Part shown: positions 18,120-26,718 of the stretch, one piece after another
Position numbering within the stretch: the stretch's first letter is position 1
Layout: each line of letters opens with the position of its first letter
Source of the DNA: Azoarcus indigens
Lineage (GTDB): Bacteria; Pseudomonadota; Gammaproteobacteria; Burkholderiales; Rhodocyclaceae
DNA length: 64,000 nt
Assembly (NCBI RefSeq): GCF_004361735.1
Contig: NZ_SNVV01000017.1
Location: forward strand, 41,274 to 105,273
Direction: 5' to 3'
Program-made: the position numbers and the translations under genes
Notes under the pieces: generated by a model
What the model was told of the DNA's origin: nothing
The model's input: the letters and a program-made list of their open reading frames with translations, nothing else
The model's database searches: none

Positions 18120-19544
18120 TCAGGCCGTGGAGGGGCGCCTGTGCGCCAGGCTGGCCGCCAGCCCCTCCGCCGCGCGGGCGCGGATGTCGGCGAAGCGGTC
18201 GTCCACCAGCAACTCGCCGTCGCGGAACACCGGGCGCAGCAGGTTGGCGCGGCCGGCCAGGGCTTCCACCCTCACTGCCTCGCAGCCGTCCGCGCCGGCC
18301 ACCACTGCCCAGCGGCCGGACTTGCTGCGCTTGCCGGGGTCGGTCACCGGGTCCTTGTAGATCTCCCGTGGCCGGCCGTTGATCACCGCCTCGCTGGCTT
18401 TCATCGCCCAGCGCATGGTGTCGCGGTTCACCCGCTGCAGCAGGCCGCCGCCCATGCCGAAGGCGCTGTTCTCGGTGGACAGCCCGCGCGCCTTCAGTGC
18501 GGCCAGGATGCCGGGCAGGCTGCCCAGATGCACGCCATCGCCCTGGATCACCCGGAGGAAGTCCGGCAGCACCCGGTAGCCCTTGGCGTTGGTGTGGAAG
18601 CCGAAGTGCGCCATCAGCCGCTCTATCAACTCCGGCAGCACCTGCACCGGATCGCCGCTGTCCGGGCGGATGACGATGCGGCCGCCGCTATGCGCTATCA
18701 GCGGCTGCAGCTCGGCGCCGACGATGTTGTCCACCGCGTTCCACAGGTCGTAGCTGTCCACCACGAAGGCGACGATCTTGCCCGGGCCGGCGAAGCGCTG
18801 GATGACGTTGCGGTAGGCATCGGTCTCGCCGGCGCGGCCCCAGGCGGTCATGGTGCTGTGCTCGCTGGCGGGGATGCTGAAGCCGGCCATGGCTTCGCCG
18901 TAATAGCGGCGGGCGACCCGCAGCGCGGACATGGTGTCGGTGCCGAGGAAGTTCAGCAGGTGGGCGGCGCCGCCCAGGCCGGCGGCTTCCTCGGTGGAGG
19001 CGCCGCGGGCGCCGAAGTCGTGCAGCTGGAAGGGCAGCACCGCGTCCGGGTCGTCGGCGGTCTCCTCCAGGTAGGCGCGCAGGATGCGCTTGCAGGCAAA
19101 GCTCAGGCTGGCCACCGTGGTCGGATACCACACCGCGCGCAGCAGCGCGGTTTCCAGGTAGCTGGGCAGCCAGAAGAACTCGGCGTCGGTATTGCGCAGC
19201 TGCAGCAGCGGAATGTGGGTGCCCAGCACCGTGCCTTCGGCCACCGCCTCGATTTCCAGCGGCAGTCGGCCGCCGTGTTTCTGCAGCAGGCGATCCCAGC
19301 CCGCGCGGTTGAAGAGGCCGACGTGGGCCTGCGCCACCGCTTCCGCCTCGTCCACATCGGCGCTGGTGAGCGGCCGGGAGAGGTAGGCCTTGAGGAAGGC
19401 CTGCAGGCCGAAGAACAGCACGTCCTCGAACTCGCCGCCGCGGGATTCGATGTAGCTGCTGACGAACTCGGTGCCCGGCGGGTACTGCAGGTAGTGGCTG
19501 AGTTTGTAGCTATCGGTGTTGAGAATCAGGTTCTGGGTGCTCAT
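18120..19544 (-). CDS. nadV: Nicotinamide phosphoribosyltransferase (bacterial NAMPT)
   Basis: A protein of 474 residues. NAMPT joins nicotinamide to PRPP to give NMN for NAD salvage. Family signatures are intact: TDSYKLSHYLQYPPGT at the start, HDFGARGAS (about 187), EHSTMTAWG (about 232), VDSYDLWN, the PRPP-binding IRPDSGDP (about 300) and GDGVHLG. Sequence type and length are those of NAMPT/NadV rather than nicotinate PRTase (PncB). The start chosen (MSTQNLIL) matches the family; no good Shine-Dalgarno sequence is visible before it. The gene is divergent from the DUF2300 gene across about 200 nt. No other NAD genes are nearby. Confidence 0.93.
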   Translation of the reverse strand: MSTQNLILNTDSYKLSHYLQYPPGTEFVSSYIESRGGEFEDVLFFGLQAFLKAYLSRPLTSADVDEAEAVAQAHVGLFNRAGWDRLLQKHGGRLPLEIEAVAEGTVLGTHIPLLQLRNTDAEFFWLPSYLETALLRAVWYPTTVASLSFACKRILRAYLEETADDPDAVLPFQLHDFGARGASTEEAAGLGGAAHLLNFLGTDTMSALRVARRYYGEAMAGFSIPASEHSTMTAWGRAGETDAYRNVIQRFAGPGKIVAFVVDSYDLWNAVDNIVGAELQPLIAHSGGRIVIRPDSGDPVQVLPELIERLMAHFGFHTNAKGYRVLPDFLRVIQGDGVHLGSLPGILAALKARGLSTENSAFGMGGGLLQRVNRDTMRWAMKASEAVINGRPREIYKDPVTDPGKRSKSGRWAVVAGADGCEAVRVEALAGRANLLRPVFRDGELLVDDRFADIRARAAEGLAASLAHRRPSTA

Positions 19545-19742
19545 CGGCGGGGGAGGAGAAGGGAAGCGGAGGGCGCGAAATGCGCTGCGGAGCGGTGGCG
19601 CCTGGGGGGCAGACATCGCGCCGATTGGACGCCTCGCTGATGGCAGCGTCAAGCCGCTGGGGGAGGAGGGGGCCGCGATCGGTGGACAAGCGTCGCGGTC
19701 GGCGGACATCATGCTTCGGCTCAATCTGCCTCGTACCTTTCC

Positions 19743-21452
19743 ATGATCCCGCTTCGCCTTGCCCGCTTTTTCAGCGCTTTGGCCCTGATGGCCGCCGCCG
19801 CGGCCAGCGCCGCCGCGCCGGCGCTGGAGCTGGCTTACCGCGATCCGCTGTCCGGCGAGCTGGTGACGCGCGCCTATGCGGCCGACGGCCAGCCGCTGCA
19901 GGAACAGGTGGTGGCGGCCAGGGTGCCGTTGGGCAGCCTGTGGAAGCTCTTCGTGTTCGCCTGGCTGGCGGAGAGCGGCGGTGCGGCGCCGGATTACGTC
20001 TGCCGTGCCGGTGCCGGCACCGATGCGGCCAGCCGGCGGCTGCGCGAGGAAGAGAGCTATTGCTGCGAGCGCGGCGGCGCCATCGGCCGGGACGCGGCGC
20101 TGGTCTCCTCCTGCGGACTGTTCTTCGAACCGGCGCGGCTGGGGCTGCAGGCCGCCTCCTGGCGCGATTTCTGGACCTCCCGCGCACCCGGCGCGCCCTG
20201 GCTGGCTGAGCTGGCGGCGATGCGGCCGGAGACGCTGGTGAGCCCGGCGGAACTCATCCTCGCGCTGGAGGCGGTGCCGGCGCGGGCACGCGAGCAGGCG
20301 GCGCAGATGCTGCTGGCGCGCGCCTTCGGCCCAGGTGGCGAGGCCGGCGCGGTGCGCGAGCTCGGCGGGCGGCTGCGCATCAAGACCTTCTCCTGGTTCC
20401 GCCCCGGCACGCGGGAGCGCTATGGCGGCGGCGCCGGCTGGCTGGTGGACGGCACGCCGCTGTGGTTCGCCGGCAGCGGCACCGGCCAGCAGGTGCTGGC
20501 ACGCCACGGCGCCACGCTGGCGGCAGTCTTGCCGCAGGGCGAGGCGGCGCTGGCGCCCGGCTGCGTGGAGGTGGCGTTCTTCAGCCGCTATCCGCTGGCG
20601 CGGGTGGAACTGCCCGGCGGCAAGGCTGCGCGGCCGGGCCCGCTGCGTGGCCGCCATGTGGCGGTGTTCGACAACGGCGTCGCCCTGCCCTTCCTCGCCA
20701 GCGGCCAGATGCGGCTGGCGCAGCAGGACGGCCGGCCGGCGGTGTCCGGCCGTTTCGGCGTGGATGAATATGTCGCCCGCGTGCTGGACCGCGAGGCCGA
20801 CGCCAGCGAGACCGAGGCGGCGCGCGCGCTGGCGGTGGTGATACGCAGCTATCTGTTCAACGAGGCGCGGCGCGAGGGCAACTGCCTGGCCATCGCCGAC
20901 AGCAGCCGCAGCCAGCGGGTGTCGGCCAATCCGCCGTCGGCGGCGGCGCTGGCGGTGGCGGCCTTCACCACCGACCTGGTGCTGCGCGGCGCGCCGGTGG
21001 GCTACCACCTGGACACGCCGGGGCCGGACCGCCTGGTGTGGCGCGAGGCCCAGGTCGCCGCCCGCGCCGGCACGCCGTGGGATGCCATCCTGCGGCGGGC
21101 TTTCCCCGCCGCCGACCTCGCCGCCAGCCGCGATCCCGCCGGCCTGCCCTGCGAGCGCCTGGAGCAGGCGGAGCGCTGGCTGCAGGCGCAGGCGCCGCGC
21201 TGGCACCGCCAGCTCTCCGCCCTGCCCGGCTTCCAGCCGCCGGCCTCGCCGCCGCTGGTGTGCCGGTTGGCCTGGGGCACGCCCTTCTCCGAGCTGGACC
21301 GCGGCCGCATCCATGTGCGCGAGCTGCAGACGATGGAAGACCGCATCACCCTCGCCCACGAGTACTTGCACCTCGGCCTGCGCCACCACCCGGCGAGCCA
21401 GGACGAGGAACTGGTGGAGCGCTGGGCGCGGCAGCTGGCGGGCGGCGGCTAG
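19743..21452 (+). CDS. yfaQ: DUF2300 exported protein (YfaQ / mag-system component)
   Basis: A protein of 569 residues (E. coli YfaQ is of similar size) with a signal peptide (about 1-25). Three motif regions can be read. The N-terminal part has PLGSLWK (Ser65-Lys68), like the SxxK of penicillin-binding proteins, and a later SSCG (about 122) at a plausible SxN position. The middle part (about 340-400, DEYVARVLDREA followed by AARALAVVIRSYLF) looks like the SpoIID/LytB amidase-enhancer signature. The C-terminus has HEYLH (539-543), an HExxH metallopeptidase motif. DUF2300 proteins accompany yfaS-type macroglobulins. Here it stands alone, 7 kb from the macroglobulin gene, divergent from nadV. 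Confidence 0.82.
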   Translation: MIPLRLARFFSALALMAAAAASAAAPALELAYRDPLSGELVTRAYAADGQPLQEQVVAARVPLGSLWKLFVFAWLAESGGAAPDYVCRAGAGTDAASRRLREEESYCCERGGAIGRDAALVSSCGLFFEPARLGLQAASWRDFWTSRAPGAPWLAELAAMRPETLVSPAELILALEAVPARAREQAAQMLLARAFGPGGEAGAVRELGGRLRIKTFSWFRPGTRERYGGGAGWLVDGTPLWFAGSGTGQQVLARHGATLAAVLPQGEAALAPGCVEVAFFSRYPLARVELPGGKAARPGPLRGRHVAVFDNGVALPFLASGQMRLAQQDGRPAVSGRFGVDEYVARVLDREADASETEAARALAVVIRSYLFNEARREGNCLAIADSSRSQRVSANPPSAAALAVAAFTTDLVLRGAPVGYHLDTPGPDRLVWREAQVAARAGTPWDAILRRAFPAADLAASRDPAGLPCERLEQAERWLQAQAPRWHRQLSALPGFQPPASPPLVCRLAWGTPFSELDRGRIHVRELQTMEDRITLAHEYLHLGLRHHPASQDEELVERWARQLAGGG

Positions 21453-21531
21453 CGCTGAGGCGTGGAGCGGCCGGGCGTCGCGGGCTGCGCCGGCGCGAGC
21501 GCAAGCGGCGGCCCTGCCGGCGGCCTGCGCG

Positions 21532-21576
21532 GTCTCAAACTGAGAACGATCGTCTCAGCCGGAGACGACTGAGACG
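21532..21576. promoter_or_regulatory. Upstream activator sites: two TCTCA/TGAGA inverted repeats
   Basis: Four half-sites occur in 45 nt. TCTCA-AAC-TGAGA lies at 21533-21545. A longer repeat, CGTCTCAG (21551-21558) and CTGAGACG (21569-21576), is separated by 10 nt. The pair sits about 90-130 nt upstream of the -24/-12 promoter, the usual place for enhancer-binding proteins. The activator encoded at 26719-28608 is the natural candidate to bind it. Confidence 0.7.
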
Positions 21577-21664
21577 ACCCTGCGTCCGGCGGGCGGCCGC
21601 CGCCTTCACCGCAAGCCGCTGTTAAAAAAGGGAAACCGCCTCTACGCGCAGCGGAGAATACGGC

Positions 21665-21679
21665 TGGAACACTCCTTGC
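21665..21679 (+). promoter_or_regulatory. Sigma-54 (-24/-12) promoter
   Basis: TGGAACACTCCTTGC has GG and GC separated by exactly ten bases, as required for sigma-54, with good matches to TGGCAC and TTGC. It lies 65 nt upstream of the channel gene's ATG and downstream of paired activator sites. The operon's regulator is a sigma-54 activator, so context and sequence agree. Confidence 0.8.
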
Positions 21680-21743
21680 CATGCATGGCACGGGGCCGCG
21701 CAGACGGTACCCGCAAAGCCAAAACAACGAGGAGACTCCACCC

Positions 21744-22661
21744 ATGCACAGGTCATCCTGCTGCGTCCGGGGGCGTTCGCGCCCCGCATCCCTGCCCCTC
21801 GCCCTGCTCGCCAGCCTGGGCCTGCTTGCCGGCGGCGCCGGCGCGGCGGAAATCGCCACCGACCCTGGCGACTACGCAGCGCTGCCGCCGGGCACCGACC
21901 TCGGCATCCTCTACCTGCAGCACACCGAGCGCGACACCTACTACGCCGGCGGCGACAAGCTGCCCGGCCGCTTCCGCCTGGAGACCGACATCGGCCTGCT
22001 GCGTTGGGTGCATTACGCCAGGCTGGGCGACTACGTGATCGACCCGCAGGTCATCCTGCCCTTCGGCACCGTGCGGCTGAAGACGCCCTTCGCCGGCCTC
22101 TCTTCCACCTCCGCCAGCGGCGTCGGCGATCCGCTGGTCGGCGGCACGCTGTGGCTGGTGAACCAGGCCGAGGAGAAGCGCTGGCTGGGCCTGTCGGCTT
22201 TCGTCTCCATCCCGGTCGGCAGCTATGACGGCGACAAGGGCCCGGTGAACGTCGGCGAGAACCGCTGGAAGGGCATCTTGCAGGCCGGCTACGTCACCGC
22301 GCTGCCGGCCAGCTTCATGCTGGACCTGATCGGCGAGTACGCGGTGTATGGCGAGAACGACGACTTCCTCGGCATGAAGCGCAAGCAGGACCCCAGCTAC
22401 GGCCTGCAGGCCCACCTGCGCTATCTCTTCTCTCCCACCACCCACGCCGCCGTCTCCTACTACCGCGACTACGGCGGTGAGACGAAGCTGGACGGCGTGC
22501 GCCAGGACGACCGCCTGCGCAATGACCGCTGGCTGCTCACCTTCGCCACCTTCGTCGCCCCCTCCGTGCAGCTGCAGGCGCAGTACGGCCAGGCGCTGCG
22601 GGTGGAGAACGGCGCGCGTGAATCCAGCCGCTTCAACCTGCGGCTGCTGAAGGTGTTCTGA
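21744..22661 (+). CDS. Outer-membrane channel of the phenol-degradation MetA family
   Basis: A protein of 305 residues from the ATG at 21744, chosen because GAGGAG lies ten bases upstream and a signal peptide (about 1-37, ending GAGAA) follows. The mature part is made of alternating amphipathic strands with many Tyr, Gly and Asp residues and ends in a C-terminal Phe (LRLLKVF), typical of outer-membrane barrels. It matches the Phenol_MetA_deg family (PF13557), which often accompanies catabolic operons for aromatic or hydrophobic substrates. It is the first gene behind the sigma-54 promoter, and the oxidoreductase genes follow. A role in substrate uptake is inferred. Confidence 0.82.
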   Translation: MHRSSCCVRGRSRPASLPLALLASLGLLAGGAGAAEIATDPGDYAALPPGTDLGILYLQHTERDTYYAGGDKLPGRFRLETDIGLLRWVHYARLGDYVIDPQVILPFGTVRLKTPFAGLSSTSASGVGDPLVGGTLWLVNQAEEKRWLGLSAFVSIPVGSYDGDKGPVNVGENRWKGILQAGYVTALPASFMLDLIGEYAVYGENDDFLGMKRKQDPSYGLQAHLRYLFSPTTHAAVSYYRDYGGETKLDGVRQDDRLRNDRWLLTFATFVAPSVQLQAQYGQALRVENGARESSRFNLRLLKVF

Positions 22662-22688
22662 GGCGCGGCCCGTGAGGGCCGCATCCAG

Positions 22689-22717
22689 GCGCGGGGAGCG
22701 GGCGGCCGCTCCCGCGC
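22689..22717 (+). repeat. Intercistronic hairpin
   Basis: GCGCGGGGAGCGG (22689-22701) pairs with CCGCTCCCGCGC (22706-22717) with one bulged G. There is no T tract. It sits between the channel gene and the GMC small-subunit gene and may slow or stabilise the transcript. Confidence 0.4.
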
Positions 22718-22801
22718 GGCCGTTCCCCAAGAGACGGCCGGCAGACGGCGAGGGCGTTGCCCCCGCCGCCGACCAGACCGACCACAACAGGAGACAAGAC
22801 A

Positions 22802-23428
22802 ATGCCCGAACCCACTTCCACCAGCCTGCATCCGCACACCTTGCAGGCGCTGGCGCAGATACAGCGCATGGACAGGCGCGCCTTCCTGCGCTTCGGCCTC
22901 GCCGCGGCCGGCGTTGCCGCCGGTGCCGGCCTGCTCGCCCCCGGCGCTGCCCAGGCCGCGCTGCCGGAGGGCATCAAGGTGATGAGCGCGGGCGAACACG
23001 CGGTATTCCAGCGCCTGCTGGCGGTGATGTTGCCCACCGACGGCAGCGCTCTGGTGCCCGCCGCGCAGATCCCGGTGATGCAGACGCTGGACGCCGCCCT
23101 GCTGGCGACCATGGAGCCGCACATCCTGCAGGGCCTGAAGGGCGGCGTGCGCTACTTCGACGACGGCCCGCAGGCGCGCTACGGCAAGCGCTTCACCGCG
23201 CTGGGCGACGCCGAGGCGGCGCGCTTCTGCGACGAATGGGCGGATTCGCCCGAGCTGCCGCAACGGGCGTTGGCGATGGGGCTGAAGAAGCTGGTCGGCC
23301 TCGCCTACTGGGCCCACCCGCCGACCTGGGCGCCGCTGGGCTACGACGGCCCGGTGACGCGCAAATGGGGCCTGCAGTCGCTGGGCAACGCGCCCCTGCC
23401 GCAGGTCTCCCAGGCCCAGCCCCAATGA
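22802..23428 (+). CDS. Gluconate 2-dehydrogenase subunit 3-like small subunit (Tat signal)
   Basis: A protein of 208 residues. The start at 22802 has AGGAGA 12 bases upstream. The N-terminal segment has a twin-Arg-like DRRAFLRFG followed by a hydrophobic Ala-rich stretch and AQA cleavage site (about 20-50), so export by Tat with a folded cofactor-bearing partner is likely. The remainder resembles gluconate 2-dehydrogenase subunit 3 family proteins, the small subunits that accompany membrane GMC-type dehydrogenases. The GMC oxidoreductase gene begins 10-16 nt downstream. The partner has no signal of its own, so this subunit probably carries it out. Confidence 0.82.
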   Translation: MPEPTSTSLHPHTLQALAQIQRMDRRAFLRFGLAAAGVAAGAGLLAPGAAQAALPEGIKVMSAGEHAVFQRLLAVMLPTDGSALVPAAQIPVMQTLDAALLATMEPHILQGLKGGVRYFDDGPQARYGKRFTALGDAEAARFCDEWADSPELPQRALAMGLKKLVGLAYWAHPPTWAPLGYDGPVTRKWGLQSLGNAPLPQVSQAQPQ

Positions 23429-23444
23429 CCGCCGGAGTATGCAG

Positions 23445-25022
23445 ATGACCCAGAAGAAGATCGCAATCGTGCCGCCCCACGGCCTCAAGCTCACCCAGGC
23501 GGCGGACATCAAGCAGCGCAAGCTGCACCTCAAGGCCGACGCGGTGATCGTCGGCTCTGGCGCAGGCGGCGCCATCGCCGCCTACGAACTGGCGGCCAAG
23601 GGCAAGTCGGTGGTGGTGCTGGAAGCCGGCCCCTACGTGCCGTCGGAGAAATTCACCGAGATGATGGCCATCGCGATGGGCACGCTGTACCAGGACCACG
23701 GCGGCCAATCCAATGCCGACGGCGACATCAGCATCCTGCAAGGCGCCTGCGTGGGTGGCTCCACCGTGGTGAACGCGGCGCTCTGTTTCCGCACGCCGGA
23801 CTACTACCTGAAGCTGTGGGCGCAGGAGTTCGGCCTCTCCAACCTCAGCCCGGCGGTGATGGCGCCCTACTTCGACAAAGTGGAAGCCAACCTCAAGATC
23901 CGCCAGAACGGCCCTCACGAAACCAGCATAGGCGCGGAAATGATCAACGCCGGGTTGCAGAAGCTGGGCATCCCCGCCGGCGTCGCCCGGCGCAACGTGA
24001 AGGACTGCGGCCTCACCGGCTTCTGCTTCGCCGGCTGCGTGTCCGACCGCAAGCAATCCATGCTGGTCACCTACCTGCCCTGGGCGGCGGCCCACGGCGC
24101 CCGCATCTACGCCGACACCCGCGCCACCCGGGTGCTGGCCGAAGGCGGCGTCGCCCGCGGCATCGAGGCGGAGGTGGTGGACCCGGCGAGCGGCCGCAAG
24201 AAGGCCGACCTGCGGGTGGATGCGCCCATCGTCGTCCTCGCCGCCGGGCCGGTGCAGACGCCGCTGCTGCTGCAGAAGAGCCAGCTCGCCAACAGCAGCG
24301 GCCAGGTCGGCAAGAACTTCGCCTGCCACCCCACGCTGTCGCTCACCGCCGAGTTCGACGACAAGGTGGATGATTTCCACGGCGCCGCCCACTCGCTCTA
24401 TGTGGACAAGTACACCCTGCCGGAAGAGGGCGGCTACCTGCTGCTCAACGCGGTGCAGGACCCGGTGGAGGCCAGCTTCCAGGTCGAGCCCGGCACCGGC
24501 AAGCCCTACGTCTCCTACATGAGCCGCTACCGCAACACCCTGCGCCTCATCACCCTGATCCACGACAAGAACGTCGGCGAGGTGAGCTGGAAGGACGGCG
24601 CCAAGCACATCCGCTACACGGTGGACGACGCCGACTTCGAGGCGATGAAGGCTGGCCTCAAGACCAACGCCAGGGTGCTGTTCGCCGCGGGCGCGCGGCG
24701 GGTGCACCTGCCGAGCTCGCAGGCGCTGGTGATGGAAAGCCCGGCCGACATCGACCGCGTCATCGACGGCCTGAAGAACCAGCCGGCGCGCTACCGCTAC
24801 ACCTCTTTCCACCCGCAGGGCACCTGCCGCATGGGCGCCGATCCGGCGAAGACGGTGGTGAATCCGCACGGCGAAACCCATGACGTACGCAATCTCTACA
24901 TCGCCGACGCCAGCCTGCTGCCCACCTCCATCGGCTACAACCCGTCGGAAACGGTGTATGCGCTGGCCAGCTACATCGCCGACCACATCAACGCCGCCCA
25001 CCCCGCCGCCGCTCAAGGCTGA
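23445..25022 (+). CDS. GMC-family FAD-dependent alcohol oxidoreductase
   Basis: A protein of 525 residues from ATG 23445; an ATG two codons upstream (23439) is possible. The FAD dinucleotide-binding motif is VIVGSGAGGAIAAYELA (about 36), followed by the GMC signatures GGSTVVNAALCFRTP and a C-terminal SFHPQGTCRMG with His. A Cys cluster (DCGLTGFCFAGC, about 188-200) is seen in bacterial members that work with a gluconate-dehydrogenase-type small subunit. The enzyme should oxidise an alcohol to an aldehyde, which the adjacent aldehyde dehydrogenase would process. No cytochrome c gene is present in the operon, so the electron acceptor is unclear. Confidence 0.9.
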   Translation: MTQKKIAIVPPHGLKLTQAADIKQRKLHLKADAVIVGSGAGGAIAAYELAAKGKSVVVLEAGPYVPSEKFTEMMAIAMGTLYQDHGGQSNADGDISILQGACVGGSTVVNAALCFRTPDYYLKLWAQEFGLSNLSPAVMAPYFDKVEANLKIRQNGPHETSIGAEMINAGLQKLGIPAGVARRNVKDCGLTGFCFAGCVSDRKQSMLVTYLPWAAAHGARIYADTRATRVLAEGGVARGIEAEVVDPASGRKKADLRVDAPIVVLAAGPVQTPLLLQKSQLANSSGQVGKNFACHPTLSLTAEFDDKVDDFHGAAHSLYVDKYTLPEEGGYLLLNAVQDPVEASFQVEPGTGKPYVSYMSRYRNTLRLITLIHDKNVGEVSWKDGAKHIRYTVDDADFEAMKAGLKTNARVLFAAGARRVHLPSSQALVMESPADIDRVIDGLKNQPARYRYTSFHPQGTCRMGADPAKTVVNPHGETHDVRNLYIADASLLPTSIGYNPSETVYALASYIADHINAAHPAAAQG

Positions 25023-25048
25023 ACGCCGCCCAACCAGGAGAACCGACC

Positions 25049-26509
25049 ATGACCGACACCCCCGCAGCGCGCTGGGAACAGCGCATCTTCCTCGGCGACT
25101 GGCAGCCCGGCCGGGGCGACAGCGTCGCCGTCACCGAGCCCGCCACCGGCCAGCGCCTGGGCCTGCTCGCCACCGCCGATGCCGACGATGTGGACGCCGC
25201 CGCCCGCCTCGCCGCCGAAGCCCAGCCGGCCTGGGCGGCGCTGCCCTTCGACCGCCGCGCCGCCGTCCTGCGTGAGTTCGCCCGCCTGCTGCAGGCCGAT
25301 GCCGAACGCATCAACCACTGGAACGTGCGCGAATGCGGCTCCATTCCGGCCAAGGCCGAGTGGGAGCTGAACGCCAGCGTGGAGCAGGCGCACATGGCGG
25401 CAGCCATGCCGATGCACGCGGTCGGCGAGATCTTTCCCTCCTCCATGCCTGCCCGGCGCAACTACTGGCAGCGGGTGCCCATCGGCGTGGTCGGCGTGAT
25501 CGCACCGTGGAACTTCCCCATCCTGCTCGGCCTGCGCTCGGTGCTGCCGGCGCTGGCCCTGGGCAACGCGGTGATACTCAAGCCGGATGTGCAGAGCGCG
25601 GTATGCGGCGGTCTGCTGCTGGCCGAACTGTTCGAGTCCGCCGGCCTGCCGCGCGGTGTGCTGCACGTGCTGCCCGGCGGCCCGGCCACCGGCGAGGCGC
25701 TGGTGCGCCACCCGGCGGTGAAGATGATCTCCTTCACCGGCTCCACCGCCGTCGGCCGCCAGATCGGCGAAACCTGCGGCCGCATGCTGAAGAAGGTGTC
25801 GCTGGAACTGGGCGGCAACAACGCGATGGTGATCCTGGACGACGCCGACCTGGAATCCGCCGCCTCCTGCGCCGCCTGGGGCGCCTTCCTGCACCAGGGC
25901 CAGATCTGCATGCAGGCCGGCCGCCACCTCGTCCAGCGCAAGGTCGCCGGCCGCTACGCCGAGCTGCTGGCGGCGCGGGCGGCCAGGCTGGTGGCGGGCG
26001 ACCCGGCCGCCGGGCCGGTGCATCTGGGCCCGCTGATCAACGACCGCCAGGCCGGCAAGGTGGAGGAGGTGGTGGCGCGCTCGGTGGCGCAGGGCGCGCG
26101 GCTGCTGGCGGGCGGCAAGCGCGATGGCCGCTTCTACCCGGCCACCGTGCTGGCGGACGTCACCCCGGCGATGCCGGCATGGACGGAGGAAATCTTCGGC
26201 CCGGTGGCGCCCATCACCGTGTTCGACAGCGACGACGAGGCGGTCGCGCTGGTGAATGGCTCCGACTACGGTCTGGCCGCCGCGGTGCACAGCGCCTCGG
26301 TGCCGCGCGCGCTGGCGCTGGCCTCGCGGCTGAAGGCGGGCATGGTGCACATCAACGACCAGACGGTGAACAACGAATTCCAGGTGCCCTTCGGCGGCAT
26401 GGGCGCCTCCGGCAACGGCAGCCGCTTCGGCGGCCCGGCCAGCTTCGAGGCTTTCAGCCAGACGCAGTGGGTCAGCGTGATGGACAGCGGCATCCAGTAC
26501 CCCTTTTGA
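25049..26509 (+). CDS. Benzaldehyde-dehydrogenase-like NAD(P)+ aldehyde dehydrogenase
   Basis: A protein of 486 residues of the aldehyde dehydrogenase superfamily. It carries the APWNFP nucleotide/substrate loop (about 151), the FTGS Rossmann segment, catalytic Glu in LELGGNN (about 254) and the active-site Cys in HQGQICMQ (about 289). The EEIFGPV motif is also intact. Overall it resembles the XylC-type benzaldehyde/vanillin dehydrogenases. It would turn the aldehyde made by the GMC enzyme into a carboxylic acid. An aromatic or terpenoid alcohol is the likely class of substrate, but it is not fixed by sequence. It starts 26 nt after the GMC gene, with AGGAGA before the ATG. Confidence 0.92.
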   Translation: MTDTPAARWEQRIFLGDWQPGRGDSVAVTEPATGQRLGLLATADADDVDAAARLAAEAQPAWAALPFDRRAAVLREFARLLQADAERINHWNVRECGSIPAKAEWELNASVEQAHMAAAMPMHAVGEIFPSSMPARRNYWQRVPIGVVGVIAPWNFPILLGLRSVLPALALGNAVILKPDVQSAVCGGLLLAELFESAGLPRGVLHVLPGGPATGEALVRHPAVKMISFTGSTAVGRQIGETCGRMLKKVSLELGGNNAMVILDDADLESAASCAAWGAFLHQGQICMQAGRHLVQRKVAGRYAELLAARAARLVAGDPAAGPVHLGPLINDRQAGKVEEVVARSVAQGARLLAGGKRDGRFYPATVLADVTPAMPAWTEEIFGPVAPITVFDSDDEAVALVNGSDYGLAAAVHSASVPRALALASRLKAGMVHINDQTVNNEFQVPFGGMGASGNGSRFGGPASFEAFSQTQWVSVMDSGIQYPF

Positions 26510-26718
26510 GCGGCTCGCCGCCGGCCCCTGGCCATGCCGCCGGCTTCGATCGACGCGTTTCCCCGCGGCAGCCGCCTTCCCCGGTGCTGTCGCGGGGCTT
26601 TTCCCTCGCGGCGTGGCGGCTGACTTTAGGCCGGCTATACCGTAAGTCAGTTAATGGATGTATAAAAACGACTTCTGGATTCGGGTGCTACCCTGCGCCC
26701 CGCCGCGAGGTCACCGAG

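Noticed and set aside
26619..26718. Possible sigma-54 or sigma-70 promoter directly before the AcoR-like activator gene
   Set aside because: TTTAGG and TATACC/TATAAA-like boxes occur but not at acceptable spacing, and no GG-N10-GC match was found.
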